A stretch of DNA of 64,000 nt, from assembly GCA_018241505.1 (NCBI GenBank), contig JAFEDS010000015.1, positions 183,757 through 247,756 of the forward strand, in the 5' to 3' direction. The notes below the pieces were generated by a model. That model had not been told where the DNA came from. It saw nothing but the letters and a program-made list of their open reading frames with translations, and did not search any database. This DNA comes from Pseudomonadota bacterium (GTDB taxonomy: Bacteria; Pseudomonadota; Gammaproteobacteria; Steroidobacterales; Steroidobacteraceae). Position 1 is the first letter of the stretch; each line of letters begins with the position of its first letter. Positions 25,643-34,962 of this stretch are shown here, in pieces. A program made the position numbers and the translations under genes.

Positions 25643-27052
25643 ATGCCACCCGCACCCCGAGTTGCCGTCGTCGGCAGCGCCAATACCGATCTCATTACTC
25701 ACGGTGAGCGTTTTCCTCGGCCGGGTGAGACGGTGTTCGGGCAGCGCTTCGAAATCAGCTTCGGCGGCAAAGGCGCCAATCAGGCCGTCGCGGCCCGACA
25801 GTGCGGCGCCGAGGTGGTGATGATCGCCAAAGTGGGCAGTGACCTCTTTGGGACAGCAACCATCCGGAATTTCAGCGATTTTGGAATCGACACGAGTCAT
25901 GTTTACGTGTGTGAGGGCGCAGCCACCGGAGCTGCAACCGTCTTTGTTGAACCCAACGGACAAAATCGGATTCTCGTGGCGAAAGGTGCCAACGACGAGC
26001 TGCGGCCGGCGGATATCGAGAGCGTCGCGGCGGTTCTGGCGGGCGTGGACGTCGTTCTCGTGCAGTTTGAGATTCCGCTCGCCACGGTTTATCACACGGT
26101 GGCATTGGCGAAGCGGCTGGGAATTCGCTGCATCGTAAACCCGGCGCCGGCGCTGCCGGCGGACCTGGCGGCATTGACGGCTGCGGACTATTTCATTCCC
26201 AACGAAACTGAAGCCGAGCTCTTCACGCGCGCTCCGCTTTCGACCATCGAAGAGGCGCTGGCGTGCGCCCGGTTGCTTGGTTTGAAGGGGTTCCGGAAAG
26301 TTGTTCTTACGCTGGGAGAGCGCGGAAGCATCCTGGCGGAAGCCGAGAGCGCCGTTCACTTTCCCGCCGCGGCCGTACAGCCGGTGGACACAACAGGCGC
26401 CGGCGACGCATTCATTGGCAGCTTTGCCGTCTTCCTGGCCGAAGGGCTCTGCGATCGCGACGCAATTGAGCGCGCAAATCTCTACGCAGCTCTTTCAACC
26501 ACGAAACCAGGCACCCATCGGGCGTTTCCCCAGCGGGCGGAGTTTGATACCGAGTGGAAACGCCGCGGTGTGCGCGTGCGCAGGGCTGGAGCAACTGACG
26601 CAGCCGCTGTTTCTGCCTTGCTGGTGGCGAACGGCATCGGCCACGGTGGCGCGTTGGTTGGCAATTGGGAGTTGCCGGAAATCCAGATGCGGATCGAACG
26701 CGGTGACTCGATTTATATGGCTGAGGAGAGTGATCGCCTCGTGGGCATTCTCGTAACCGAAGAACGAGCCCGTGCCACGAATCCGCGGATTGCGGCCATG
26801 TTGAATGCGTGGCCGGGCAGCGCGGGCGCGTATGTTTATGGGCCGGTTTGTGTGGATTCCGCGGCCCGTGGCAAGGGGATTCTGGCGAAACTTTACGAGC
26901 AACTGGCGCGCGACCGGCCTGGTGGGGAGGCGATCCTTTTCATCCGCTCCAGTAATGAGCTGTCGTTGAAGGCGCACTTGCGGTTGGGGTTGCGCGAAGT
27001 GGCTCAGTTCGAATTGGCGGGCGAGAGGTACAGGGTGCTCAGTAGCGCCTGA
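25643..27052 (+). CDS. rbsK: Ribokinase fused to a C-terminal GNAT acetyltransferase
   Basis: 469 residues from ATG 25643 with GGAGAG upstream. Residues 1-300 are a complete PfkB/ribokinase domain: NTDL near 14, FGGKGANQAVAA (40-51), NPAPA, PNETEAEL, and catalytic D255 in TTGAGDAFIG. Residues 311-469 are a GNAT domain with the acetyl-CoA loop DSAARGKGI near 405-413 and the usual final strand. Ribokinases are normally about 300 residues and end before the second part. The kinase should phosphorylate ribose or a similar sugar; the acetyl acceptor is unknown. The reading frame runs without interruption between domains. Confidence 0.9.
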   Translation: MPPAPRVAVVGSANTDLITHGERFPRPGETVFGQRFEISFGGKGANQAVAARQCGAEVVMIAKVGSDLFGTATIRNFSDFGIDTSHVYVCEGAATGAATVFVEPNGQNRILVAKGANDELRPADIESVAAVLAGVDVVLVQFEIPLATVYHTVALAKRLGIRCIVNPAPALPADLAALTAADYFIPNETEAELFTRAPLSTIEEALACARLLGLKGFRKVVLTLGERGSILAEAESAVHFPAAAVQPVDTTGAGDAFIGSFAVFLAEGLCDRDAIERANLYAALSTTKPGTHRAFPQRAEFDTEWKRRGVRVRRAGATDAAAVSALLVANGIGHGGALVGNWELPEIQMRIERGDSIYMAEESDRLVGILVTEERARATNPRIAAMLNAWPGSAGAYVYGPVCVDSAARGKGILAKLYEQLARDRPGGEAILFIRSSNELSLKAHLRLGLREVAQFELAGERYRVLSSA

Positions 27053-27099
27053 GCTTCTGGTTGTAAATCCCCGCGATATGCAACGCTATTTCCGACGGG

Positions 27100-27327
27100 T
27101 CACCGGACATCCAGATCGGGCTTTGCTACGTACGGCTCGTAGCCGGTTGCGGTGTCCTTGGGCCGCCAGGCGGGAAATCCCGCGGTATGCGTCAATGTTT
27201 GTTCGACTGTGATCGCTTTCCAAGCGGATGGCGCGTCCTCGATGACTTTGGGCACCTGTTTGAGCCGGGCTGTGCGCGTAGAGTTCCTATCCACGTAGTC
27301 GGGATCCGCAGTGACAGAAAGCCGCAC
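27100..27327 (-). pseudogene. Relic of a beta-lactamase-family serine hydrolase
   Basis: A 75-codon frame contains APSAWKAITVEQTLTHTAGF, the conserved segment downstream of the SXXK Ser in class C beta-lactamase/penicillin-binding-type hydrolases (usually ITVRQLLTHTSG). The Ser-x-x-Lys part and the whole C-terminal region are absent, so this is a fragment. It is the only recognisable content of the 344 bp between the ribokinase and peptidase genes. Confidence 0.55.
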
Positions 27328-27396
27328 GGCCTCTCACCCATACCCATACAGCAGGCACGCACGACCTGTCACTGCGGACCCGAAGGCCTGGAGCGG

Positions 27397-28815
27397 CTAG
27401 AGTTTGAAGGGCGGTATCTTCACCGCCGGGCAGGAATTGCCCTCCAGCCCTGTCACGGAACCCGTTCGAACCAACTTTTCGAACAAGCCGGCGACGCAGT
27501 CGTTCCACTCGGTGTGGCCTTGGCCGTGCACCACGACGGTTACGTGGTTGGTGAAGCCCGGCGCTACGCGATCGGTAAACCATAGCGGGGAACCGCCATC
27601 CTGGTCGCCGGTCACGATCAGTGTGGGGATGTCGGAATGCACCGGATTTCGATAGCCTTCCGGCAGGATGCCTCGAGGCCATTTCCGGCAGGCCGCCTGT
27701 TGCTGTCGGATTCGGTAGTCTGCGAGCGCGGTGCCTTTGACGTTCTCGGCAATGTCCGATTCGGACAGAAAGGGAATATCTTCCGTGCAGGTGATGGAGA
27801 AGAAGAGGCCCCAACTGAAGCCTTCATCTGCGCCACGGACACCCTCCAAAATGCCCTGCCCTGTCGGCGCCCAGTCACCTTCGTAGGCGCGGTGGATGAT
27901 CCACGGCAGAGCTACCGCTTCCTTGGGTCGATAGAGCCTGGAGCGCACCCATTCTACAAAGCGGCCGCGGGTCAGGCGGACGGTTTGGGCTGAGCCGGGA
28001 ATTTGAACCTGCACGTTGCCGGAATCGAGGCGCGAGACAATTGCGGCGAATTCCTTCCTGACATTCGGGAAGGCCCGGTGGCAGTCGGGATCCGACTCGC
28101 AGCGGGTGAATGTTTTATCCAGTGCGCCCTGCTCGGTGCGTGCGAAATCCATCGGTCCGCCTGAATCGATCGGCACCGGGCTGCCGAGATAGATAGTGCG
28201 CACGCTCTTGGGATATTGCCGTACGAAGGCCTGGGCCGCGCGAGTGCCGTACGAGCCGGCAAACAAATTCAACTGCGTGTAGCCCAATGCGACTCGCACG
28301 CGTTCCAGGTCATTCGACAGGTAGGGATAGATATAGCGTGTCAGATCTGCTGACTTTGAAAGCAGACGCCGGCAGCGTTCAACCGCTGCCGGCGGGAAGA
28401 AGTCGCGGAAGCTGTCGGCTGGGGTGTCGGGCGAATAGAGATGGCAATGGGCCGGCGCCGATTGGCCGGTGAGGCGGGAGTCGATCAGTAACAGGTCGCG
28501 ATCGTCGAGGAGTGGTTGGAATTCGTTCGTGTAGTAGGCGGCGGCGGAGATGGCATCCTCGCCTGGTCCGCCCATCAACACCGCGATTGGATCGGAGTGT
28601 GGGGCTCCGGAAGACGCTGACACAACCGCGTAGTGGATGGCTAGTTGGCGCCCGTGAGGACGGCTGGGGTCTTCGGGTACAGACACAACGCCGCAGCGGG
28701 CGGGACGGTCGAGGTCTGGAAGTTTGCAGGCTGTCGCAGCGGCACTGGCAGCCGAAGGGCCCAGGACTGCCAAGGCCCAAAGGGCAACAGCGGGCAGCTT
28801 TGTCATGGGGTGCAT
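27397..28815 (-). CDS. Exported S33-family alpha/beta-hydrolase (TAP-like peptidase)
   Basis: 472 residues with a signal peptide (cut near ASA-A) and a GGAG about 7 nt before ATG 28815. It has the S33 oxyanion region GGPGEDA, nucleophile S188 in GSYGT, a late Asp (TGDQDGGSP) and His (GQGHTEW), plus the C-terminal TAP-like region. Members cleave N-terminal residues from peptides or hydrolyse esters. Six or more Cys probably form disulfides in the periplasm. Confidence 0.9.
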   Translation of the reverse strand: MHPMTKLPAVALWALAVLGPSAASAAATACKLPDLDRPARCGVVSVPEDPSRPHGRQLAIHYAVVSASSGAPHSDPIAVLMGGPGEDAISAAAYYTNEFQPLLDDRDLLLIDSRLTGQSAPAHCHLYSPDTPADSFRDFFPPAAVERCRRLLSKSADLTRYIYPYLSNDLERVRVALGYTQLNLFAGSYGTRAAQAFVRQYPKSVRTIYLGSPVPIDSGGPMDFARTEQGALDKTFTRCESDPDCHRAFPNVRKEFAAIVSRLDSGNVQVQIPGSAQTVRLTRGRFVEWVRSRLYRPKEAVALPWIIHRAYEGDWAPTGQGILEGVRGADEGFSWGLFFSITCTEDIPFLSESDIAENVKGTALADYRIRQQQAACRKWPRGILPEGYRNPVHSDIPTLIVTGDQDGGSPLWFTDRVAPGFTNHVTVVVHGQGHTEWNDCVAGLFEKLVRTGSVTGLEGNSCPAVKIPPFKL

Positions 28816-28908
28816 TTTCGTGCTCCTGCGGCGGTAGCGCCAGTACGAGCCGGACTATTCATGTCATCATGAGTATTGGATTCGGTTCCGACGGAAACGG
28901 TTTGCATC

Positions 28909-30141
28909 ATGAGAACGAAAATGGGGGCCGCTCTGGCGCTGACCCTGAGCTTGGTAGCCTGTGGCCGGGGTCCCGATGGAATCCAACCGGGCACCTATCG
29001 TGTGGTACTGCAATTGCCGGGTGGCGAGCTGCCGTTTGGACTCGACCTGGAGCGCGCGCAAGGCGCCTGGAGCGGCCATCTGATCAACGGCCCGGAGCGG
29101 GTCGAGCTCAGCGAGGTGGCCGTCAATGGCTCGCACCTGGAAATCCGGATGCCCGGGTTCGAGAACCGCCTGATAGCCGACGGCCAGGAGGGTCGGCTCA
29201 CAGGCGAAATGATCATCAGCAAGCCGGAAGGCAAGGACCAGCACCTGCCGCTGAGCGGACGATTCAAACAAACCTATCGCTTCTTCCCACCGGCCCGCGG
29301 CAGCGGTTTGAATGTGTCCGGGCGATGGTCGGTTACCTTCACGGCGCAAGACGGCCAGGAGGAAGCGGCGGTCGGCGAGTTTTCGCAGGCGCAGGATATT
29401 GTCACGGGAACCTTTCTGACCAACGGGGGTGACCACCGGTATCTGGCGGGCCAGGTGCAGGGCAACGAGCTGTACCTGTCGACTTTCGATGGCGCTCATG
29501 CGTTTTTGTACAAAGCGAAAGTGACGGGCACCGATGGCGGGCTCGCGGGTGACTTCTGGTCCGGGTCGGCACTTCATGAGCGATGGGTTGCGAAACGCGA
29601 CGAACACGCGGCACTGCCCGATGCCTACAGCGTCACTGCAATGCGGGAGCAGGAGCCGAAGTTCGAGTTCGCATTTCCTGATTTAGCGGGAAACACCGTG
29701 ACATCGAAGGATGCGAAATTTCAGGGCAAGGTGCTCGTGATCGCGCTGGGAGGCAGTTGGTGCCCCAACTGTCATGATGAAGCGGCGTTTCTGCAGCCGT
29801 TGTACCGGGAGTATCGCGACCAGGGCCTGGAGATTGTGGCGCTGATGTTTGAGCACTTCGGTGATTTCAAACGCGCGGTGGCGGCGACCCGGCGGTTCCG
29901 GGAGCAGTACGGAATCGAATATACGACGTTGATTGCGGGCGTGTCGGATCTCGATGAGGCGGCGAAGAAATTGCCGATGCTGCAGAAGTTTTATGGGTTT
30001 CCGACCACTGTCATCGTTGCTCGGAACGGCCAGGTGCGTAAGATTCATACAGGGTTCTCCGGGCCTGCTACCGGAGAGCACTACAAGCAGCTTACGGACG
30101 AATTCCGCAACAACCTCAATCAACTGCTGGCCGAAAGGTGA
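28909..30141 (+). CDS. TlpA/redoxin-domain lipoprotein
   Basis: 410 residues from ATG 28909. A lipobox (SLVAC18) is followed by a beta-rich N-terminal region (about 25-235) of unknown type and a thioredoxin-like redoxin domain (about 250-410) with W284-C285-PN-C288. The final part FPTTVIVARNG supplies the cis-Pro. It is probably a membrane-anchored periplasmic thiol reductase. The 3' end overlaps the convergent sulfotransferase gene by 22 bp. Confidence 0.88.
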   Translation: MRTKMGAALALTLSLVACGRGPDGIQPGTYRVVLQLPGGELPFGLDLERAQGAWSGHLINGPERVELSEVAVNGSHLEIRMPGFENRLIADGQEGRLTGEMIISKPEGKDQHLPLSGRFKQTYRFFPPARGSGLNVSGRWSVTFTAQDGQEEAAVGEFSQAQDIVTGTFLTNGGDHRYLAGQVQGNELYLSTFDGAHAFLYKAKVTGTDGGLAGDFWSGSALHERWVAKRDEHAALPDAYSVTAMREQEPKFEFAFPDLAGNTVTSKDAKFQGKVLVIALGGSWCPNCHDEAAFLQPLYREYRDQGLEIVALMFEHFGDFKRAVAATRRFREQYGIEYTTLIAGVSDLDEAAKKLPMLQKFYGFPTTVIVARNGQVRKIHTGFSGPATGEHYKQLTDEFRNNLNQLLAER

Positions 30142-30860
30142 GCCAGATCCCGCGTGACTTGCGCATAGACCGGCCCTGCGGCGCGCTCGATTTCCCGGAT
30201 CTGTTCGGGAGTAAACTCATCGCCCCGACGCCGGTCGAAGCGGCGTACGAAGTTTAGATTGAAGCGGGCACTCACCGGATTGCGGGCCCGGAAGGAGGCT
30301 TCCGCGTGGCGCATGCGCTCCAGGCTGGTCAACTGCAAGGCAAACTCCAGCGACTCGTCCGAAAACCGGATGCCGAGCTGCTCACCGAGCGCCAGCAATT
30401 GCTCCCGGGGATTGGCAAACAACTGATCGTAGTCAATGACGAATATCGACTGGCTGGCGAGGTTATTGTCAATGAGCCACGAGCTGACGTGCTTGATCCA
30501 ACCCCGCACGCCCTCCTCACCGCGCAGGAAGTCTTCCATTGAGTCCTGGGACCCCAACTGTCTGCGGAAATGGAAGTAGCTGCGCAAGGTATCTACCGGG
30601 GATCGGATCAGGTAGACCACGTTCGGCGCGGGAATGTGCAAACTGTGCGTTTTCAGGAAATCCCCGATCCCGTCCCGCCAGATGCTGGCAATAGTTACAT
30701 GGCGCATCTTGTGGGTATCGATGAGGAGGAAATCGATGTTGTACATTGTGGGCTGCAATGCAATTCCGTTCTGATGCAGTCGAGCGGCCGTCAGCAGGAA
30801 TCCGAGATAGGTGATGCCGCTGCGGGGAAACGCGCAGATATGGATGTCGTTGGTCTTCAT
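30120..30860 (-). CDS. Sulfotransferase-domain protein
   Basis: 246 residues from ATG 30860. The 5'-PSB loop is at the very N-terminus (AFPRSGITYLGF, 10-21) and the 3'-phosphate site is in YLIRSPVDTLRSYF, both typical of PAPS-dependent sulfotransferases of the type that modify sugars or small molecules. A frame open to 31100 runs upstream but has Cys/Ser-rich low-quality sequence, so the shorter start is preferred. Acceptor unknown. Confidence 0.85.
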   Translation of the reverse strand: MKTNDIHICAFPRSGITYLGFLLTAARLHQNGIALQPTMYNIDFLLIDTHKMRHVTIASIWRDGIGDFLKTHSLHIPAPNVVYLIRSPVDTLRSYFHFRRQLGSQDSMEDFLRGEEGVRGWIKHVSSWLIDNNLASQSIFVIDYDQLFANPREQLLALGEQLGIRFSDESLEFALQLTSLERMRHAEASFRARNPVSARFNLNFVRRFDRRRGDEFTPEQIREIERAAGPVYAQVTRDLAHLSASS

Positions 30861-30927
30861 AGCGGCTGGCTCATGCAGGATCTGTGCACAGCTACGTCCG
30901 CGGCACAGATCGATGGCAGCCCCCGCA

Positions 30928-32349
30928 TCAACTCCCGGCCGCGAAGTACTCGATGAGCTCGAACAGGTAGTCCCTGCCCCGGTACAGCGCGTTGACTGAG
31001 ATGCGTTCGTTGAGTCCGTGCGTGCCGGCGGTTTCGGGTTCGTTCCACAAGCCGGGCACACCGTAGGTGGGAATGCCGATGCGGCCGAGATGCGTTGCAT
31101 CGGAAGCGCCGGTGCTCATGTCAGGAATGATCGGAACGCCCGGAAAGTGTTTGGCCGCGATCTTTTCCATCGGGCCCACGATCTTCGGGTCCAGCGGCGG
31201 AGGGGTGACCAGGGTGCGCTCCTTCATGGCCATGCGCGTCACCTTCAGTCCCAACCCGGCCACGGTTCGCTCCAGAGTGGCCCGCACCTCTTCGGGTGTC
31301 TCTCCGGGAATGATTCGACAATTGACGGAAGCGGTTGCTCTCTGTGGCAACGCGTTGATGGCGTGTCCGGCCGTCAGCAGCGTGGCTACGCACGTCGTAC
31401 GCAACATGGCGTTGTAGGCTCGATCGGCGGACACTATGGCTTCCGCCGACTTGTTGTTGGGATCCGCCGCGATGGCCTTCATTGCGGCGCCGAGCGCGTC
31501 AGGGTGGAGCGCGCTCATTTTCTCGAAGTAGACGCGCGTGACCGGGTTCAGGCGCACTGGAAACTGCAGGTCGCGTAACCGTACCAACCCTTCGGCAAGC
31601 TGGTAGATCGCGTTATCACGGACGGGAGTCGAGCTGTGCCCGCCGGGGTTGGTCGCTTCGATCGCAAAATTGCGCGGCGACTTCTCGCCCACACCGAGCC
31701 CCAGATAGCTCGGCATGCCGGTGGGACCACCGCGGCCCGAGCCGCCTTCATTGAGGGCGAAGGCCGCTTTGAGCAGGTCGGGCCGGTTGTCAACGAGCCA
31801 ACCCGCTCCGTTCAGGACGTCCGGGTTACTCGTCTCTTCCCCGCACGTGAGCGCCAACTTCAAGGTCCGCTTCGGTTGAAACTTCGCCTCCCGCAGCCGT
31901 ATCAGGGTGTCGGTGAAAATGGCGGCCTGTGCCTTGTCATCAGTGGTGCCGCGGCCATAGAAGTAACCCTCTTCCTCAATTAACTTGAAGGGATCGCGGA
32001 CCCAGTCTTCACGCTTGGCCTCGACGACGTCGATGTGAGCCAGGAGCAGCATGGCGGGGATGGAAGGATTGCGCCCGTTCCACGTCACCACCAGGCCACC
32101 GTCACGAGGCCGGTCGGGAGGAACGTATTGCGTGAGCTCCGAATCGGTAAAACCGGCTGCGCGGAATCGGGCCTCGAGCTGCCGGGCGGCACGGGTGCAA
32201 TCACCGGACGAATACGTCGTGTTGGTCTCGACGAGCTCTCGATAGAGGGACAGAAAGGCGCCTCGATCCTCCGGCGGCTGCGAAAAGGCTGGCGCGGCGA
32301 AAATTGCCGGCAAAATCAGGCAGTTCAAGAGTCCCTTAATGCGCTTCAC
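30928..32349 (-). CDS. Exported M20-family metallopeptidase, paralogue A
   Basis: 473 residues from GTG 32349 with GGAGGT 4 nt upstream and a signal peptide (cut near AFS-Q). Zinc ligands are H105 and D137/138 with E172, catalytic D107 (HID), in the order H..D..E expected for M20/M25/M40; the dimerisation domain sits in the middle. It resembles carboxypeptidase/aminoacylase-type enzymes. It is divergent from fumarase with only 40 bp between starts. A second exported M20 protein occurs at 42464-43876. Confidence 0.9.
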   Translation of the reverse strand: MKRIKGLLNCLILPAIFAAPAFSQPPEDRGAFLSLYRELVETNTTYSSGDCTRAARQLEARFRAAGFTDSELTQYVPPDRPRDGGLVVTWNGRNPSIPAMLLLAHIDVVEAKREDWVRDPFKLIEEEGYFYGRGTTDDKAQAAIFTDTLIRLREAKFQPKRTLKLALTCGEETSNPDVLNGAGWLVDNRPDLLKAAFALNEGGSGRGGPTGMPSYLGLGVGEKSPRNFAIEATNPGGHSSTPVRDNAIYQLAEGLVRLRDLQFPVRLNPVTRVYFEKMSALHPDALGAAMKAIAADPNNKSAEAIVSADRAYNAMLRTTCVATLLTAGHAINALPQRATASVNCRIIPGETPEEVRATLERTVAGLGLKVTRMAMKERTLVTPPPLDPKIVGPMEKIAAKHFPGVPIIPDMSTGASDATHLGRIGIPTYGVPGLWNEPETAGTHGLNERISVNALYRGRDYLFELIEYFAAGS

Positions 32350-32389
32350 AATCACCTCCGAGGGTCTTCGGTGCAGTAGAATCGCACCC

Positions 32390-33919
32390 ATGAACACCGC
32401 TATCCAGAAAAATGACCTCATCGACAGCATTGCTGCCGCGCTTCAATACATCAGCTACTACCACCCGCCCGACTACATAAAGCATCTAGCGCGAGCCTAC
32501 GAGCGCGAACAGAGCGTCGCGGCGAAAGACGCGATTGCGCAGATCCTGACGAACTCGCGAATGTGCGCCGAGGGGCGTCGCCCGATCTGCCAGGATACCG
32601 GCATCGTCAATGTTTTTCTCAAAGTCGGAATGGACGTGCGTTGGGCGGGATTTGCCGGCAGCTCATTGGCTGATGCTGTCAACGAGGGAGTGCGCAAGGC
32701 GTATCTCAACCCGGAAAACGTGTTGCGGGCCTCGGTGCTCGACGATCCGCTCTTTGCCCGGCGCAACACTCGTGACAACACGCCCGCAGTGGTTCATACA
32801 GAGATCGTTCCGGGCGCGGAAGTCGAAGTGACGGTGGCTGCCAAGGGCGGCGGCAGCGAGAACAAGTCGAAGTTTGTCATGATGAACCCGAGCGACAATC
32901 TCGTGGATTGGGTTCTCAAGACCGTGCCGACCATGGGAGCGGGTTGGTGCCCGCCGGGAATGTTGGGTATCGGGGTGGGCGGCACTGCCGAGAAGGCAGT
33001 GCTGATGGCCAAGGAAGCCTTGATGGATGACATCGACATGTACGAGTTGCTGCAGCGGGGGCCGCAGAACAAACTCGAGGAACTGCGCATCGAGTTGTAT
33101 GAGAAGGTGAACGCGCTGGGGATCGGTGCCCAAGGACTGGGTGGCCTCACCACGGTGCTCGATGTCAAGATCCGTACGTGGCCGACTCACGCGGCATCGA
33201 AGCCGGTTGCCATGATTCCCAATTGTGCGGCGACCCGGCACGCCCACTTTGTGCTGGACGGCTCCGGGCCCGCTTTCCTCGAGCCGCCGAGCATGGACCT
33301 GTGGCCGGATGTGAACTGGGCGCCGGACTACAACACCAGCCGCCGCGTCGATCTCGACAAATTGACGGCGGAGGAAGTGGCCAGTTGGAAACCGGGGCAA
33401 ACGTTGCTGCTCAATGGCCGCATGTTGACGGGGCGGGACGCTGCTCACAAGCGCATCGAAGAGCTGCTGTCACGCGGTGAAGCGTTGCCCGTCGACTTTC
33501 GCAATCGGGTGATCTACTACGTGGGCCCGGTCGATCCGGTGCGCGACGAAGTCGTTGGCCCGGCGGGGCCGACCACCGCCACCCGCATGGACAAGTTCAC
33601 TGAAATGATGCTGAGCCGCACGGGTTTGATTGCCATGGTCGGCAAGGCCGAACGCGGGCCGGTTGCAATCGAGGCAATCCGCAAGCACCACAGCGCCTAC
33701 CTGATGGCGGTGGGTGGCGCGGCCTACCTGGTTTCCAAGGCCATCAAGGCCGCCAAGGTGGTGGGTTTTGCCGACCTGGGAATGGAGGCCATTTATGAGT
33801 TTGATGTGCGCGACATGCCGGTGACGGTGGCTGTGGACTCGAGCGGGGCAAGCGTGCATCAGAGCGGGCCGAAGGAGTGGCAGGCACGCATTGGGAAAAT
33901 TCAGGTCGTCACGGCCTGA
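32390..33919 (+). CDS. fumA: Class I (iron-sulfur) fumarate hydratase
   Basis: 509 residues from ATG 32390. The alpha and beta domains of single-chain class I fumarase are both present: the Cys in RRPICQDTG, the GAGWCPPGMLG region, PNCAATRH, and the C-terminal half with LTGRDAAHKR and GPTTATRMD. It converts fumarate to L-malate in the citric acid cycle through a [4Fe-4S] centre. The gene is isolated from other cycle genes. It overlaps the MBL gene by 19 bp, tail to tail. Confidence 0.95.
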   Translation: MNTAIQKNDLIDSIAAALQYISYYHPPDYIKHLARAYEREQSVAAKDAIAQILTNSRMCAEGRRPICQDTGIVNVFLKVGMDVRWAGFAGSSLADAVNEGVRKAYLNPENVLRASVLDDPLFARRNTRDNTPAVVHTEIVPGAEVEVTVAAKGGGSENKSKFVMMNPSDNLVDWVLKTVPTMGAGWCPPGMLGIGVGGTAEKAVLMAKEALMDDIDMYELLQRGPQNKLEELRIELYEKVNALGIGAQGLGGLTTVLDVKIRTWPTHAASKPVAMIPNCAATRHAHFVLDGSGPAFLEPPSMDLWPDVNWAPDYNTSRRVDLDKLTAEEVASWKPGQTLLLNGRMLTGRDAAHKRIEELLSRGEALPVDFRNRVIYYVGPVDPVRDEVVGPAGPTTATRMDKFTEMMLSRTGLIAMVGKAERGPVAIEAIRKHHSAYLMAVGGAAYLVSKAIKAAKVVGFADLGMEAIYEFDVRDMPVTVAVDSSGASVHQSGPKEWQARIGKIQVVTA

Positions 33920-34950
33920 TACCAATTGACCTCGTTGGCATCGGGCTGGGACCGTACCCGCCCCTGTTGAATCAGGTAATTCAGATGCGCCACGGCTTCT
34001 CCCGTGGCCATCTGCATGGTCCCGTCGCTGACCGGCCGCCGAAATAACAGACTGAACACATCCAACACGCGCTTGGGTTCGGCGAGCGCGTCCAGCAAGC
34101 GTTGCAGGGAGCGCTCATGGCCGTCCCTGAGTTGGTCGATACGGGCGTGGAGACCCCGGAACGGCTCATTGTGAGCGGGCAACACCAGCACATCGTCCGG
34201 AATTGCCGCGCGGATCGCGGACAGGGACGCCATCCAGTCGCTCAGAGGGTCGGCGGCGGGCTCGGTGGGGAATACCGAGACATTGGAGGTGATTTTCGGC
34301 AGGACCTGGTCCCCTGAAATCAACACTTTCAACTGCGGGCAGTACAAACACAGGTGCTCGGGCGAATGACCGCGCCCGATGACTGCCTGCCAGCGGTGTT
34401 GACCGATGACAATCTCATCACCGTCCGAGACTCGATGGAAACTATCCGGCAACGCATAGACCAGGTTACCGAACTCGCCGAACCGCGCCTTATAGCGCTC
34501 CAGATCGGCTGGGCTCCAACCGGCGGCCCGGTAGAAACGCACGGCATCCGCCGGCGCCTCGCGGCCGGTATCGGCCACCAACATCCGGCAGGTCACGTAC
34601 TCGAGGCGCGTCATCCAGAATGTGCAGTTGAATCGGCGGGTGAGCCAACCTGCCATGCCGACATGATCGGGATGCATGTGAGTGCAAATGACTCGTTTGA
34701 TCGGGCGCCCGGCCAATGGACCGGCGAGAATCGTTTCCCAAGTTGCGGCGATCTGCGGCGTCTTCATGCCTGTGTCGACCACCGTCCAACCCTCGCCATC
34801 CTCGAGCGCCCAGAGATTGATGTGGTTCAATGAGAATGGAAGGGGCATCCGCTGCCATTTCACACCGGGTGCCACATCGAGCATCTCGCCGGGAGCAGGC
34901 AAAGCTGCGAAGGGATACCTCAGCTCAGATGGAGAAGGTGAGTCGGACAC
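33901..34950 (-). CDS. Metallo-beta-lactamase-fold hydrolase
   Basis: 349 residues. The di-metal motif HMHPDH is at about residue 92, with further ligands in IGRGHSPEH and SGDQV and a final His in LPAHNEP. A C-terminal helical domain (about 250-345) is as in glyoxalase II-like/lactonase-type or MBL-fold quinolone enzymes. The substrate cannot be assigned. It is tail-to-tail with fumarase and followed (12 bp upstream of which) by Uma2 copy 2. Confidence 0.88.
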   Translation of the reverse strand: MSDSPSPSELRYPFAALPAPGEMLDVAPGVKWQRMPLPFSLNHINLWALEDGEGWTVVDTGMKTPQIAATWETILAGPLAGRPIKRVICTHMHPDHVGMAGWLTRRFNCTFWMTRLEYVTCRMLVADTGREAPADAVRFYRAAGWSPADLERYKARFGEFGNLVYALPDSFHRVSDGDEIVIGQHRWQAVIGRGHSPEHLCLYCPQLKVLISGDQVLPKITSNVSVFPTEPAADPLSDWMASLSAIRAAIPDDVLVLPAHNEPFRGLHARIDQLRDGHERSLQRLLDALAEPKRVLDVFSLLFRRPVSDGTMQMATGEAVAHLNYLIQQGRVRSQPDANEVNWYQAVTT

Positions 34951-34962
34951 AGCCGGATTGTC

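Noticed and set aside
31018-31578. 186-codon plus-strand frame
   Set aside because: Antisense to the M20 peptidase.
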